Positions 1 to 8,346 of a DNA stretch of 64,000 bases are shown piece after piece. Within the stretch, counting starts at the first letter, position 1; each line of letters starts with the position of its first letter. Below the pieces are notes generated by a model. The model searched no databases, was not told the DNA's origin, and was given only the letters and a program-made list of their open reading frames with translations. This stretch comes from Brevundimonas sp. UBA7506. GTDB lineage: Bacteria; Pseudomonadota; Alphaproteobacteria; Caulobacterales; Caulobacteraceae. The stretch is from the NCBI RefSeq assembly GCF_002479495.1, contig NZ_DLNQ01000005.1:889113-953112 (forward strand), read 5' to 3'. The position numbers and the translations under genes are program-made.

Positions 1-35
1 CGTTTGCGCGAACCATGCCCCTGCCTGCGCCAAAG

Positions 36-64
36 AAAAAGGCCCGGGCGTTTCCGCCCGGGCC
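36..64 (-). terminator. Rho-independent terminator of clpA
   Basis: A perfect 10-bp stem (41-50 with 55-64) closes a TTTC/GAAA tetraloop. Read on the minus strand, it is followed by a run of five T, the classical intrinsic terminator layout. It lies 24 bp past the clpA stop codon. It closely resembles the phasin terminator at 4039-4067. Confidence 0.85.
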
Positions 65-87
65 TCCAGCCACAAACCTGAACGAAA

Positions 88-2391
88 TCAGGCCGTTTCT
101 TCTTCCTCTTCCTTCACCGCCGCGCCCTTGGCGGGGGTGATGTCGAAGGCGATCTTGCCGTCCTTCAGCTCGACCTTGACGTGTCCGCCGCGGGTCAGGC
201 GGCCGAACAGGATGTCGTCGGCCAGCGGCTTCTTGATGTGCTCCTGAATGACGCGGGCCAGGGGCCGCGCGCCGTACAGTTCGTCGAAGCCGTTCTTGGC
301 CAGCCAGTCGGTCGCCTCGTCGGTCAGTTCGATCGTGATGTTGCGGTCCGCCAGCTGGGCGTCCAGCTGCATCATGAACTTGCCGACCACCGAACGGATC
401 GTCTCCGTGCCCAGCGGCTTGAAGGCCACGATGGCGTCCAGACGGTTGCGGAACTCCGGCGCGAACAGGCGCTGAATGGCCTTGTCGTCCTCGCCCTCGA
501 CCTTGCCCCGGCCGAAGCCGATGGAGGCGCGGGCGTTGTCGGCGGCACCGGCGTTGGTGGTCATGATCAGGATGACGTTCCTGAAATCGACCTTCTTGCC
601 CACCGCGTCGGTCAGGGTTCCGTTGTCCATCACCTGCAGCAGGATGTTGTAGACGTCGGGGTGGGCCTTCTCGATCTCGTCCAGCAGCACCACCGAGTGC
701 GGATGCTGGTCGACGGCGTCGGTCAGCAGGCCGCCCTGGTCATGGCCGACATAGCCCGGAGGGGCGCCGATCAGGCGGCTGACCGTATGGCGCTCCATGT
801 ATTCCGACATGTCGAAGCGCTGCATCTCGATGCCCAGGGTGGCGGCGAGTTGCTTGGCCACCTCGGTCTTGCCGACGCCGGTCGGGCCGCTGAACAGGAA
901 GGCGCCGATGGGCTTGTTCGGGTCGCGCAGGCCTGCCCGCGCCAGCTTCATCGCCGCCGAGACCTGCTCGATGGCCTGTTCCTGACCAAAGACGGCGCGC
1001 TTCAGATCGGTCTCCAGCTCACGCAGGGATTCCGTGTCCGACTTGCTGACCGACTTCGGCGGGATGCGGGCCATCTTGGCGATGACGGCCTCGACCTCCT
1101 TCTGGCCGATAACCTTCTTGCGCTTGGATTCCGGCAGCAGCATCTGCGACGCCCCCGCCTCGTCGATCACGTCGATGGCCTTGTCCGGCAGCTTGCGGTC
1201 AGTGATGTAGCGCGCCGACAGATCGACCGCCGTGCGGATGGCGGCGTCGGTGTAGCGCAGCTTGTGGTGGGTCTCGTAGGTCGTCTTCAGACCCTTGAGG
1301 ATTTTCACCGTGTCCTCGACCGTCGGTTCGTTGACGTCGATCTTCTGGAAGCGCCGCACCAGGGCGCGGTCCTTCTCGAAGTGCTGGCGGTACTCCTTGT
1401 AGGTGGTCGAGCCCATGCAGCGGAGGCTGCCCGAGGCCAGGGCCGGCTTCAGCAGGTTGGAGGCGTCCATCGCCCCGCCCGACGTCGCTCCGGCGCCGAT
1501 CACCGTGTGGATCTCGTCGATGAACAGAACCGCGTTCTCGTGCGTCTCCAGTTCCTTGACGACCTGTTTCAGCCGCTCCTCGAAGTCGCCGCGATAGCGG
1601 GTGCCGGCCAGCAGCGCCCCCATGTCGAGCGAGTAGATGGTGGCGTCCTTCAGGACGTCCGGCACCTCGCCGTTGACGATCTTGCGGGCCAGGCCCTCGG
1701 CGATGGCGGTCTTACCGACACCGGGATCGCCGACCAGCAGCGGGTTGTTCTTGGTCCGGCGGCACAGGATCTGGATCGAGCGTTCGACCTCGGCCTGACG
1801 GCCGATCAGGGGGTCGATCTTGCCGCTCTTGGCCTTCTCGTTCAGGTCGACGCAATAGGCCTCCAGCGCCTCTCCGCCGGATTTGACGGCGGCGGCGTCC
1901 TCGGCGTCCTCGGGGCTGGCGCCGCGCGCGGGACGGGTCTCGGTCGCGCCCGGCTTCTTGGCGATGCCGTGGGCGATGAAGTTGACCGCGTCATAGCGCG
2001 TCATGTCCTGCTCTTGCAGGAAGTAGGCGGCGTGGCTTTCGCGCTCGGAGAAGATGGCGACCAGCACATTGGCGCCCGTCACCTCTTCGCGGCCCGACGA
2101 CTGGACGTGGATGACCGCGCGCTGGATCACGCGCTGGAAGCCCGCCGTGGGCTTGGCGTCGTCGCCGTCGGCCGTGGCGAGGGCGGCCAGATCATTATCG
2201 ACATAGAGGGTCAGCGCGGTCTTCAGCGCGCTGAGATCGACGTTGCAGGCCGTCATCACGCCCGAGGCGTCGGGATCGTCGATCAGGGCCAGCAGCAGGT
2301 GTTCAAGCGTGGCGTATTCGTGCCGACGCTCGTTCGCATAGTGGACCGCGCGGTGCAGGGTCTCTTCGAGAGGACGCGAAAACGAGGGCAT
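88..2391 (-). CDS. clpA: ATP-dependent Clp protease ATP-binding subunit ClpA
   Basis: ClpA is the AAA+ unfoldase that feeds substrates, including N-degron proteins delivered by ClpS, into the ClpP peptidase in the cytoplasm. The 767-residue protein has an N-terminal Clp repeat domain (about 1-145) and two AAA+ modules: Walker A GDPGVGKT at 221-228 with Walker B VLFIDE near 288-293, and Walker A GPTGVGKT at 502-509. An IGF tripeptide at 624-626 matches the ClpP-docking loop. Length and order are normal for ClpA, and ClpB is excluded because the long middle coiled coil is missing. clpS lies 12 bp upstream on the same strand, so the two are probably co-transcribed. clpP is not in the window. Confidence 0.97.
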   Translation of the reverse strand: MPSFSRPLEETLHRAVHYANERRHEYATLEHLLLALIDDPDASGVMTACNVDLSALKTALTLYVDNDLAALATADGDDAKPTAGFQRVIQRAVIHVQSSGREEVTGANVLVAIFSERESHAAYFLQEQDMTRYDAVNFIAHGIAKKPGATETRPARGASPEDAEDAAAVKSGGEALEAYCVDLNEKAKSGKIDPLIGRQAEVERSIQILCRRTKNNPLLVGDPGVGKTAIAEGLARKIVNGEVPDVLKDATIYSLDMGALLAGTRYRGDFEERLKQVVKELETHENAVLFIDEIHTVIGAGATSGGAMDASNLLKPALASGSLRCMGSTTYKEYRQHFEKDRALVRRFQKIDVNEPTVEDTVKILKGLKTTYETHHKLRYTDAAIRTAVDLSARYITDRKLPDKAIDVIDEAGASQMLLPESKRKKVIGQKEVEAVIAKMARIPPKSVSKSDTESLRELETDLKRAVFGQEQAIEQVSAAMKLARAGLRDPNKPIGAFLFSGPTGVGKTEVAKQLAATLGIEMQRFDMSEYMERHTVSRLIGAPPGYVGHDQGGLLTDAVDQHPHSVVLLDEIEKAHPDVYNILLQVMDNGTLTDAVGKKVDFRNVILIMTTNAGAADNARASIGFGRGKVEGEDDKAIQRLFAPEFRNRLDAIVAFKPLGTETIRSVVGKFMMQLDAQLADRNITIELTDEATDWLAKNGFDELYGARPLARVIQEHIKKPLADDILFGRLTRGGHVKVELKDGKIAFDITPAKGAAVKEEEEETA

Positions 2392-2403
2392 GGGAGGTTC
2401 CTC

Positions 2404-2733
2404 TCAGTCCTTTTCCATCGTGCATTGCAGAGGGTGCTGGTGACGGCGCGCCGTCTCGACCACCTGGGCGACCTTGGTTTCGGCCACTTCGTAGGTGAAG
2501 ACGCCGCAAACTCCGACGCCATGCTGGTGCACATGCAGCATGATGCGGGTCGCGTCTTCCCGGCTCTTCTGGAAGAACCGTTCCAGCACATAGATGACGA
2601 ACTCCATCGGGGTGTAGTCGTCATTCAGGATCAGCACCCGATAGAGCGAGGGCCGCTGAAGTTTCGGCTTTGTCTCGGTGACGACGGCGGCGCCTGCGCC
2701 TCCGCCTTGTTCACCTGGCCGTCTGTTAGGCAT
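2404..2733 (-). CDS. clpS: ATP-dependent Clp protease adaptor ClpS
   Basis: ClpS binds N-end-rule substrates and hands them to ClpA. The core shows the expected pocket residues: the [10 protein letters not shown] segment and the helix with LHVHQHG. The conserved fold follows a flexible Gly/Ala-rich N-terminal arm. The reading frame is open up to 2808, but the ATG at 2733 ([10 protein letters not shown]) gives 109 residues, which is closer to the usual ClpS length than the 134-residue version, so that start was chosen; its ribosome-binding site is weak. The gene sits immediately upstream of clpA, the common alphaproteobacterial arrangement, and is divergent from the S41-like gene. Confidence 0.95.
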   Translation of the reverse strand: MPNRRPGEQGGGAGAAVVTETKPKLQRPSLYRVLILNDDYTPMEFVIYVLERFFQKSREDATRIMLHVHQHGVGVCGVFTYEVAETKVAQVVETARRHQHPLQCTMEKD

Positions 2734-2861
2734 TCGTTGTCCGTCTTCGGGGAGTCTTGATGGATCAGATAGGTGATGATGGCCTGATTTGTAGGGGCGT
2801 CCAGTCACGCCTTGTGTGAGCGGTGCTTGAGGCGCGGCCTTATCTCGCGTACCCCCGATTT

Positions 2862-4070
2862 ATGGGGTGGGAAACGCGACGATCCGTAATGGCGCTGGCC
2901 GCAGGCAGCTTGGCGCAGGCCAGTTGTCTATCGGCCCCCGAACGAGACAATCTGGCCGTTTTCGACGCCATGTGGGAAACCATCGACGAATGGTATTTCG
3001 ACCCGGCCATGAACGGCCTGGATTGGGCGGCTATTCGTCGTGATTGGCGGCCGCGAGCCGCGAAGGCCGAAACTCAGGCCGCGCTCTATCTGGATGTGCT
3101 GGTTCCGATTCTCGACCAGTTCGACTCGTCCCATATCGACATCCGCCCGCCGGACGTGATCACACTGCCAAGTGGACGTAGCTTCAAAATGCCGCGTCAG
3201 AAGCCCGGCTCTTCCAACCTTCTGCCCAGCGCCGATGAAGCCGGCCTAGGCGCAAAACTCACATGGATCGCGCCAGGCTTCGTGGTCGAGGATGTCGAGC
3301 TTTCGGGCCCCGCCTATGACGCCGGGCTTCGCCCCGGCCAAAGCGTAAAGCTGTCCAGCCTTCGGCGCATCGCCCCCGACAGCAAGGAACTCAAACTGGT
3401 CGAGACGCAGTCCAATCAGGTCATGACGATTCGATGGACCCCCAAGGCGCCGCCGCCGGGGACCGAAGGGCGAACCCTTGAAGATGGAACGGACTATCTT
3501 CGCTTCAACGTCTTCGATCAGAGCTCGATTGACTGGGTGATGACAAACATCCAGCAGGCGCCGCCGTCTCGGCTCATCCTCGACCTGCGGGACAATACCG
3601 GGGGCGTCATCGCCGAGGTGGGGCGACTCCTGTCGATACTCCTGCCTGTCGGCAGCGATATCGGCGTCTTCAAGACGAGGCAGGGCGTCCACCGAGGCAA
3701 GACTCTGCCCTCTCCCACGACATTTGCAGGCCCCTTGGCCGTCCTGATCGGTCCACGAACAGCCAGCGGCGGGGAAATAGGCGCCGCAGCGCTTCAGCAC
3801 GGCCAGCGCGCTCGGTTGTTTGGCGCCAGAACCGCCGGAGCTGTTCTGGGGTCCCGGACCTTCTCTTTGCCTGACAGCGGCAAGTTGACGGTGCCGTTTT
3901 CTGACTACGTCAGTCCGCAGGGGCTTCGCATCGAGGGTATTGGCCTTTCGCCCGATGTCGAGATCGCCCGGACGGCCGAAAGCGCCCTCAAGCGCGTCGA
4001 CCCCGCGCTGCTGGCCGCTTCTCAATGGCTCGACCAGCAAAAAGGCCCCGGCGTTTCCGCCAGGGCCTGA
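2862..4070 (+). CDS. S41-family (C-terminal processing protease-like) exported protein
   Basis: The protein shows the S41 peptidase plan: a short N-terminal helical region, a PDZ-like segment around GPAYDAGLRPGQSVKL, and a C-terminal tail-protease core with TASGGEIGAAAL carrying the likely nucleophilic Ser. In CtpA/Prc enzymes a Lys follows in the T-x-G-K motif; here the same place reads TAGA, so the classical Ser-Lys dyad is not visible. Substrate and activity are unknown. The ATG at 2862 precedes a twin-Arg, hydrophobic signal-like stretch (RRSVMALAAGSL), suggesting export; a GTG at 2823 and an ATG at 2889 are alternatives, none with a clear Shine-Dalgarno. The last codons are encoded by the phasin terminator hairpin. 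Confidence 0.8.
   Translation: MGWETRRSVMALAAGSLAQASCLSAPERDNLAVFDAMWETIDEWYFDPAMNGLDWAAIRRDWRPRAAKAETQAALYLDVLVPILDQFDSSHIDIRPPDVITLPSGRSFKMPRQKPGSSNLLPSADEAGLGAKLTWIAPGFVVEDVELSGPAYDAGLRPGQSVKLSSLRRIAPDSKELKLVETQSNQVMTIRWTPKAPPPGTEGRTLEDGTDYLRFNVFDQSSIDWVMTNIQQAPPSRLILDLRDNTGGVIAEVGRLLSILLPVGSDIGVFKTRQGVHRGKTLPSPTTFAGPLAVLIGPRTASGGEIGAAALQHGQRARLFGARTAGAVLGSRTFSLPDSGKLTVPFSDYVSPQGLRIEGIGLSPDVEIARTAESALKRVDPALLAASQWLDQQKGPGVSARA
4039..4067 (-). terminator. Rho-independent terminator of the phasin gene, overlapping the S41-like gene end
   Basis: A 10-bp stem with one mismatch (4044-4053 with 4058-4067) and a TTTC/GAAA loop is followed on the minus strand by TTTTTGC. It lies 30 bp past the phasin stop. 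It is also the last coding part of the convergent S41-like gene, whose stop codon is at 4068-4070. Confidence 0.8.
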
Positions 4071-4096
4071 TTGTACGCCTACTGAAAAAGTCAGGC

Positions 4097-4567
4097 TTAG
4101 CGAGCGGCCTGGAAGCTCTCGACGGACGCGGTGACGCGCTCGTTGATCGGCTTGAAGCTGTCCTTCACCGAAGCGGTGAAGATTTCGGTCGCCTTGCCGA
4201 ACTGAGCCAGATAGGCCTCGGCGGCCGACTTGGCCCACGAGGTCTGCAGTTCGACCAGTTCCTGGACCGAACGCGCCTGGCTGATCGACTGGGCGGCGGC
4301 GACGCCGTCTTCCCAGGACTTCTTCGAGAAGGCCAGAGTCTCTTGCGACAGGGCCTCGACGCCCTTCTGGGCGGCGGCGGCCGACTCGACGACGGCTTCG
4401 AGGTTCTTCTTGCCGTGAGCGTTCAGCTCGGTCAGCGAGGCGACGGACTTGTCCACGCCTTCGCGGAAGGCCTTGGCGCCGGCGGCCTGGATGGATTCAG
4501 CCTGGGCCTTGGCCTTGGCGGTCGTCTGTTCAACGGTCTTCTTAACAGTCTCGGCGGCGTCAGCCAT
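4097..4567 (-). CDS. Phasin family protein
   Basis: Phasins coat polyhydroxyalkanoate granules and control their number and size. The 156-residue, Ala- and Lys-rich, all-helical sequence has the family signature: EAYLAQFGKATEIFTASV followed by a C-terminal KPINERVTASVESFQA segment. There is no signal peptide or membrane segment. The ATG at 4567 (MADAAETVKK) was chosen over an upstream ATG at 4609 because GGGAGAG lies 7 bp before it. The gene is monocistronic, with its own terminator at 4039-4067 and a TGC-rich upstream region that may bind a PHA-responsive repressor. PHA synthase genes are not in this window. Confidence 0.92.
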   Translation of the reverse strand: MADAAETVKKTVEQTTAKAKAQAESIQAAGAKAFREGVDKSVASLTELNAHGKKNLEAVVESAAAAQKGVEALSQETLAFSKKSWEDGVAAAQSISQARSVQELVELQTSWAKSAAEAYLAQFGKATEIFTASVKDSFKPINERVTASVESFQAAR

Positions 4568-4634
4568 TGGGACTCTCCCGAAGCGGATAAAGGATCTCAC
4601 GACGAACAAGGTTCATCGCGACACGTGTCATATG

Positions 4635-4679
4635 GTGCAAGTGCGAAATGACTTCAAGTGAAAATTGTGCGACGCAACA
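4635..4679 (-). promoter_or_regulatory. Candidate PhaR-type operator region upstream of the phasin gene
   Basis: An imperfect 15-bp palindrome, TTGTGCGACGCAACA (4665-4679), and a neighbouring TGCAAGTGC element (4636-4644) lie 68-112 bp upstream of the phasin start. Alphaproteobacterial PhaR repressors bind TGC-rich palindromes ahead of phasin genes, so the position fits. The assignment is inference from that family knowledge. Confidence 0.4.
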
Positions 4680-4828
4680 TATGATCGCCGATCACCTGCC
4701 GGCGCCATCCGCGATCACAACTCCGTTGACAGCTTGTTAACCCTCTCGAAACCCGCGAGTCCGATGTTAGCCTTTGTAACGCGCGGTGATCACGGTCGTC
4801 TTCGCGCCACAGTGACGAGGCTAGTAGA

Positions 4829-6262
4829 TTGACCATGAACGCTGCATTCCGCCGCCGCTTCCTGGCCGCCCTGGTTCTGGGCGGCGTGGTCCTGACACCC
4901 GCACTCGGCGCGCCGCCGCCGGTCGCCCAATCCTCTGACAATTCGCGCTACGCCTCGATCGTGGTCGACGCCTCCTCGGGCGAGGTGCTGTTCTCGCGCT
5001 TCGCCGACGCCCGGCGCTATCCGGCTTCGATCACCAAGGTCATGACCTTGTATCTGGTCTTCGAGGCGCTGGAGTCCGGCAAGGTCAAGCTGACCGACAA
5101 CCTCACCGTCTCGCCGCGCGCCGCTTCGCAGCCGCCGTCGAAACTGGGCCTGGCGGCCGGCCAGTCGATCAGCCTGGACGACGCCATGAAGGCCACGGCG
5201 GTCCGCAGCGCCAACGACATGGCCGTGGTCCTGGCCGAGCATATCGGCGGTTCGGAAGCCCAGTTCACCGCCCGAATGACGGCCAAGGCCAAGGAGCTGG
5301 GGATGGACCATACCCGGTTCACCACCGCCAACGGCCTGCCCGACACGCGCCAGGCGACGACCGCCCGCGACCTGTCGATCCTGAGCCGCGCCGTGATGCG
5401 CGACTACCCGCAGTACTATCGCTACCTCGGCCTGCACGACTGGTACTTCAACGGTCGCGACTACCGGAACACCAACGGCCTGCTGGCCACGGGCCGCGGC
5501 TATGACGGCATCAAGACCGGCTTCACCAACGCCTCGGGCTACAACCTGGCCGCCTCTTCGGTGCGTGACGGCAAGCGGATCATCACCATCGTCATGGGCG
5601 GTCGCTCGACCGCCAGCCGCAACGCCCACGTGGCCGAGTTGATGGATACCGGCTTCGAGGTCCAGCGCCGTCGCGGTCAGGGCGAACGCATCCAGGTGGC
5701 CCAGACCTTCTTCGAGCAGCGCGGCTACGGCATCAGCGCCGATCCCAACCCGCCGGTCGAATACGCCTCGGCTTCGGACGAGGACGGCGAAGGCGTGGGC
5801 TCGACCGCCGTGGCCTATGTCGCCGGTCCGCCGCCCGCCACCCTGCCGACCGAGGTGACGCCGCCGCCGTCGACCCGCGCCACGCCGCGCGCGAGCGCTC
5901 CGGTCCAGCGCGCCGAGGCCCGCACGCCTGAAAATCTCACAGCATCTTTGAACGGCGGCTCCTCGACGCGTCGCCCGACCTCGGCCGCCCCTGCCCGCTC
6001 GACCCGCGATGCCGCCCGCGCGCCCTCAGGCCGCTGGACGGTTCAGGTCGGCGCCTTCCGCGAGGAAGCCGTGGCCCGCGACTGGCTGAATGACGTCAGC
6101 CGCCGCTTCCGCACCCAATTCACTGATGCCCAGCGCGACGTTCAAAACGCCAACGGCTGGTATCGCTCGCGCTTCACCGGCATGACCGAAGCTGCCGCCC
6201 AGGCGGCCTGCGAAACCCTGAGTGAGCGCCGCGTGACCTGCATGGTCATCCGTCCCAGCTAG
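4829..6262 (+). CDS. D-alanyl-D-alanine carboxypeptidase with C-terminal SPOR domain
   Basis: This is a penicillin-binding-protein-type serine peptidase that trims the terminal D-Ala of peptidoglycan pentapeptides in the periplasm. All three catalytic motifs are present: SITK at 67-70, SAN at 127-129 and KTG at 229-231. An N-terminal signal peptide ends near PALGA. A Pro/Ala-rich linker (about 305-395) leads to a SPOR domain (about 397-475; WTVQVGAFREEAVARDW), which binds denuded septal glycan and so suggests action at the division site. The TTG at 4829 has GACGAGG at a good 8-bp spacing; an ATG at 4835 is the alternative. It ends tail-to-tail with DUF2239, sharing a CTAG. Confidence 0.93.
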   Translation: MTMNAAFRRRFLAALVLGGVVLTPALGAPPPVAQSSDNSRYASIVVDASSGEVLFSRFADARRYPASITKVMTLYLVFEALESGKVKLTDNLTVSPRAASQPPSKLGLAAGQSISLDDAMKATAVRSANDMAVVLAEHIGGSEAQFTARMTAKAKELGMDHTRFTTANGLPDTRQATTARDLSILSRAVMRDYPQYYRYLGLHDWYFNGRDYRNTNGLLATGRGYDGIKTGFTNASGYNLAASSVRDGKRIITIVMGGRSTASRNAHVAELMDTGFEVQRRRGQGERIQVAQTFFEQRGYGISADPNPPVEYASASDEDGEGVGSTAVAYVAGPPPATLPTEVTPPPSTRATPRASAPVQRAEARTPENLTASLNGGSSTRRPTSAAPARSTRDAARAPSGRWTVQVGAFREEAVARDWLNDVSRRFRTQFTDAQRDVQNANGWYRSRFTGMTEAAAQAACETLSERRVTCMVIRPS

Positions 6263-6831
6263 GCCGCCCTGCCCTGACCGTTGCGCCAGCTTCCCTCGGC
6301 CAGACGCCGGGCGTAGTCGGCCACGTCTGATGGCCAGGCCTCGATGGCGGCGTCAAACGCCGCCCAATCGCCGGCGAACAACATCCGTGTCGCCTCTTCA
6401 TAGCCGGGCTGATCGCCGGCCACGGCGGTCATGAAGCGATAGGCGGCCTCGCGACAGCGGCGCACGCGATCCGGTCCCTCAGCTTCGCGCAGGGCGCTCT
6501 CGACCAACTTCCGCAGCGCGACAGAGGCTCCGCCCGGCTGAGCCGCCAGCCAGTCCCAATGGCGCGGCAGCAAGGTCACCTCGCGCGCCGTCACACCCAG
6601 CTTGGGCCGCCCCGGCCCGCGCTTCTCGACCGGCTCGGACGGCAGGCGCGCCAGCACGGCCGCCAGATCGCCGCGCAAGTCGAACTCCACCGGCCGGGCG
6701 TCGGCATCGTCGAAGACCAGAACCGCCTCGCCCGCATCATGGGCCGTCTTGACGGCGGCCACGACCTCGGCCGGCGCGCCCGAGGCGATCAGGCGATCAG
6801 CGGCGAAGGCAGTGCAGGTTGCTGTGGTCAT
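6259..6831 (-). CDS. DUF2239 family protein, possible ribbon-helix-helix DNA-binding protein
   Basis: This 190-residue protein matches the uncharacterised DUF2239 family by its GRPKLG...REVTLLPRHWDWL core. What is seen: a basic RGPGRPK segment at 71-77, similar to an AT-hook core, then a stretch (about 81-117) with a short strand REVTLL followed by two helices, as in ribbon-helix-helix (MetJ/Arc/CopG) domains. DNA binding is therefore an inference, not an established function. The ATG at 6831 is preceded by AAGGAG. The upstream AT-rich region contains a good promoter overlapped by CCGGGTAA repeats, consistent with autoregulation. There is no signal peptide or membrane segment. Confidence 0.85.
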   Translation of the reverse strand: MTTATCTAFAADRLIASGAPAEVVAAVKTAHDAGEAVLVFDDADARPVEFDLRGDLAAVLARLPSEPVEKRGPGRPKLGVTAREVTLLPRHWDWLAAQPGGASVALRKLVESALREAEGPDRVRRCREAAYRFMTAVAGDQPGYEEATRMLFAGDWAAFDAAIEAWPSDVADYARRLAEGSWRNGQGRAA

Positions 6832-6855
6832 CGTCAGCTCCTTGAAGGTCGCGAC

Positions 6856-6900
6856 GATTTACCCGGGCAAAATATTCACGTCAATATTACCCGGATTATT
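6856..6900 (-). promoter_or_regulatory. DUF2239 promoter embedded in CCGGGTAA repeats
   Basis: On the minus strand TTGACG (6879-6884) and TAAATC (6856-6861) are separated by 17 bp, a good sigma-70-type match. The -10 lies in a near-palindrome TTTACCCGGGCAAA (6858-6871 on the plus strand). A second TTACCCGG copy (6887-6894) sits just upstream of the -35, 28 bp away, and two AATATT elements flank the -35. The AT-rich patch is unusual against the surrounding GC. Confidence 0.5.
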
Positions 6901-7256
6901 CAACGCGCCCGCTCACCTTCGCCAAACAGGGAGGCCGCGATCCAGCTGACCACGCCCGTGACAATGGCCGCCCCGATCCCCGCCCACAGACCGTTGACCG
7001 AGAAACCGCCCAGGAACCAGGCCGTCAGTCCAATCATCGCCGCGTTCACCACCAGCAGGAACAGACCCAAGGTCACGATGGTCAGCGGCAAAGTCAGGAT
7101 CACCATGATCGGCCGCACGATGGCGTTGACCAGTCCGAGGATCACCGCCGCCGCGACCAGCGACCCGGTCGAGGTGAAGTCCACCCCCGGCACGACCTTG
7201 GCGGACAGCCACAACCCCAGAGCCGTGACGACAGCCTGAACGATGAAACGCAACAT
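6900..7256 (-). CDS. Phage-holin-like / four-TM small membrane protein (YvlD-type)
   Basis: A 118-residue inner-membrane protein with four hydrophobic segments, around FIVQAVVTALGLWLSA, LVAAAVILGLVNAIVRPIMV, TLGLFLLVVNAAMIGLTAWF and GIGAAIVTGVVSWIAASLFG. The NAIVRPIMVILTLPLTIVTLG signature is that of the mycobacterial-type 4TM (YvlD) family, often labelled phage holin IV; no phage genes are near, so that label is by resemblance only. Function is not established. The ATG at 7256 was chosen because a GGAG lies 10 bp upstream; the frame stays open to 7373. It is convergent with nothing and reads toward DUF2239. Confidence 0.88.
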   Translation of the reverse strand: MLRFIVQAVVTALGLWLSAKVVPGVDFTSTGSLVAAAVILGLVNAIVRPIMVILTLPLTIVTLGLFLLVVNAAMIGLTAWFLGGFSVNGLWAGIGAAIVTGVVSWIAASLFGEGERAR

Positions 7257-7371
7257 TGGACGCAATCTCCGTGAACCTTGACCATATAGCGCGTCAGATC
7301 GCGTTTCGCTCCCGTGCGAAATCCGCCCTGCCCTGCTAGCCTCCGCGCGACACCTCTGACGGAGCCTCCCC

Positions 7372-7809
7372 ATGAGCCTTCATGGCGCCTACGACCCCGA
7401 CAACATCTTCGCCAAGATCCTGCGCGGCGAAATCCCCAGCGTGAGGGTGTGGGAAGACGATGACGTCCTGGCCTTCATGGACGTCTTTCCCCAGTCCGAG
7501 GGCCACGTTCTGGTGGTGTCCAAGACATCGACGGCGCGAAACATCCTGGAGATCGAGCCGGAGCGCTTGGCCAAGTTGACCGCCGCCGTCCAGCGCACCG
7601 CCCGCGCGGTCGAAAAGGCGCTGAAGCCCGAGGGCCTCAGCCTCATGCAGTTCAATGGCGAGGCCGGAGGCCAGACCGTCTTCCATCTGCATTTCCACAT
7701 CGTTCCACGATGGGCCGACCGCGCCATGAAGGGCCACGGTCATGCGCCGATGGCCGACACCGAACACCTCAAGGCCCTGGCCACGCGGATCGCCGCCGAG
7801 TTGGACTGA
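7372..7809 (+). CDS. HIT family nucleotide-binding hydrolase
   Basis: Histidine-triad proteins hydrolyse nucleoside phosphoramidates and related adenylylated compounds in the cytoplasm. The triad is seen as HLHFHIVPR, with His at 105, 107 and 109, and the N-terminal NIFAKILRGEIPS is typical of the HinT branch. At 145 residues the length is normal. The start ATG follows GGAGCCTCCCC. The stop abuts the stop of the convergent DMT-like gene with no spacer, so no separate terminator is visible. Physiological substrate is unknown. Confidence 0.95.
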   Translation: MSLHGAYDPDNIFAKILRGEIPSVRVWEDDDVLAFMDVFPQSEGHVLVVSKTSTARNILEIEPERLAKLTAAVQRTARAVEKALKPEGLSLMQFNGEAGGQTVFHLHFHIVPRWADRAMKGHGHAPMADTEHLKALATRIAAELD

Positions 7810-8160
7810 CTACAGCGGCCCCCTGAATATGAAGAAGGCCCCGCCCGCGATTAGCGAAAACCCGACCAGATGGTTCAGGGTCAGCTTCTCGCCCAGATAG
7901 GCCACCGAGAAGACGGCGAAGACCAGCAGGGTGATCACCTCCTGCATGGTCTTCAGCTCGGCCGCCGAATAGACCTGATGGCCGATGCGGTTGGCGGGCA
8001 CGGCCAGGCAGTATTCAAAGAAGGCGATGCCCCAGCTCAGGATCACCACGATCCACAGCGGCTTGGACCCGAATTTCAGGTGACCGTACCAGGCGAAGGT
8101 CATGAAGACGTTCGACAGGGCCAGCAGAAGGATCGGCGTAAGATAGGGCGTCATCGGCAT
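7810..8160 (-). CDS. DMT-superfamily small membrane protein (DUF486 type)
   Basis: A 116-residue inner-membrane protein with four predicted helices. The ALSNVFMTFAWYGHLKF and GHQVYSAAELKTMQE segments are typical of the DUF486 / small DMT-like family. No substrate can be assigned. The ATG at 8160 (MPMTPYL) was chosen because upstream codons to 8199 do not look like a signal or a conserved N-terminus; no start has a strong ribosome-binding site. It runs tail-to-tail with the HIT gene. The tRNA-Thr gene lies upstream on the opposite strand. Confidence 0.85.
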   Translation of the reverse strand: MPMTPYLTPILLLALSNVFMTFAWYGHLKFGSKPLWIVVILSWGIAFFEYCLAVPANRIGHQVYSAAELKTMQEVITLLVFAVFSVAYLGEKLTLNHLVGFSLIAGGAFFIFRGPL

Positions 8161-8211
8161 GGCCGGACTGTGCTTGCGTCCTGACGATTCCACCAGCATA
8201 AGGCGCGCAAC

Positions 8212-8286
8212 GCCGGATTAGCACAGTGGTAGTGCAGCGGTTTTGTAAACCGAAGGTCGCGGGTTCAAATCCTGCATCCGGCACCA
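8212..8286 (+). tRNA. tRNA-Thr (anticodon TGT)
   Basis: A cloverleaf is readable: acceptor GCCGGAT (8212-8218) pairs with ATCCGGC (8276-8282), discriminator A, and an encoded CCA at 8284-8286. The D-loop is GTGGTAGT, the anticodon loop TTTGTAA has TGT at 8244-8246, and the T-arm contains GGTTCAAAT. TGT reads ACA and ACG threonine codons. It is a single tRNA with no intron and no adjacent integrase gene that would suggest use as an attachment site. Confidence 0.95.
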
Positions 8287-8346
8287 TCGCCTTGCATTAA
8301 CGACCAATGTTCGCCTAACCTGCCCTCTTCTCAGGGAGCAAGGCAG

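Noticed and set aside
181-2760. Long plus-strand open frame opposite clpA and clpS
   Set aside because: Covers two well-conserved genes on the other strand; the translation has no recognisable domain.
4726-4760. TTGACA (4726-4731) as a promoter for the carboxypeptidase gene
   Set aside because: No acceptable -10 hexamer at 16-18 bp spacing was found, so it was not listed as a promoter.
6900-7256. Prophage holin
   Set aside because: The family label refers to a fold-type resemblance; no phage genes are nearby and the sequence matches the YvlD-type 4TM family.
8212-8286. tRNA-Thr as an integration site
   Set aside because: No integrase or duplicated tRNA 3' end was seen on either side.
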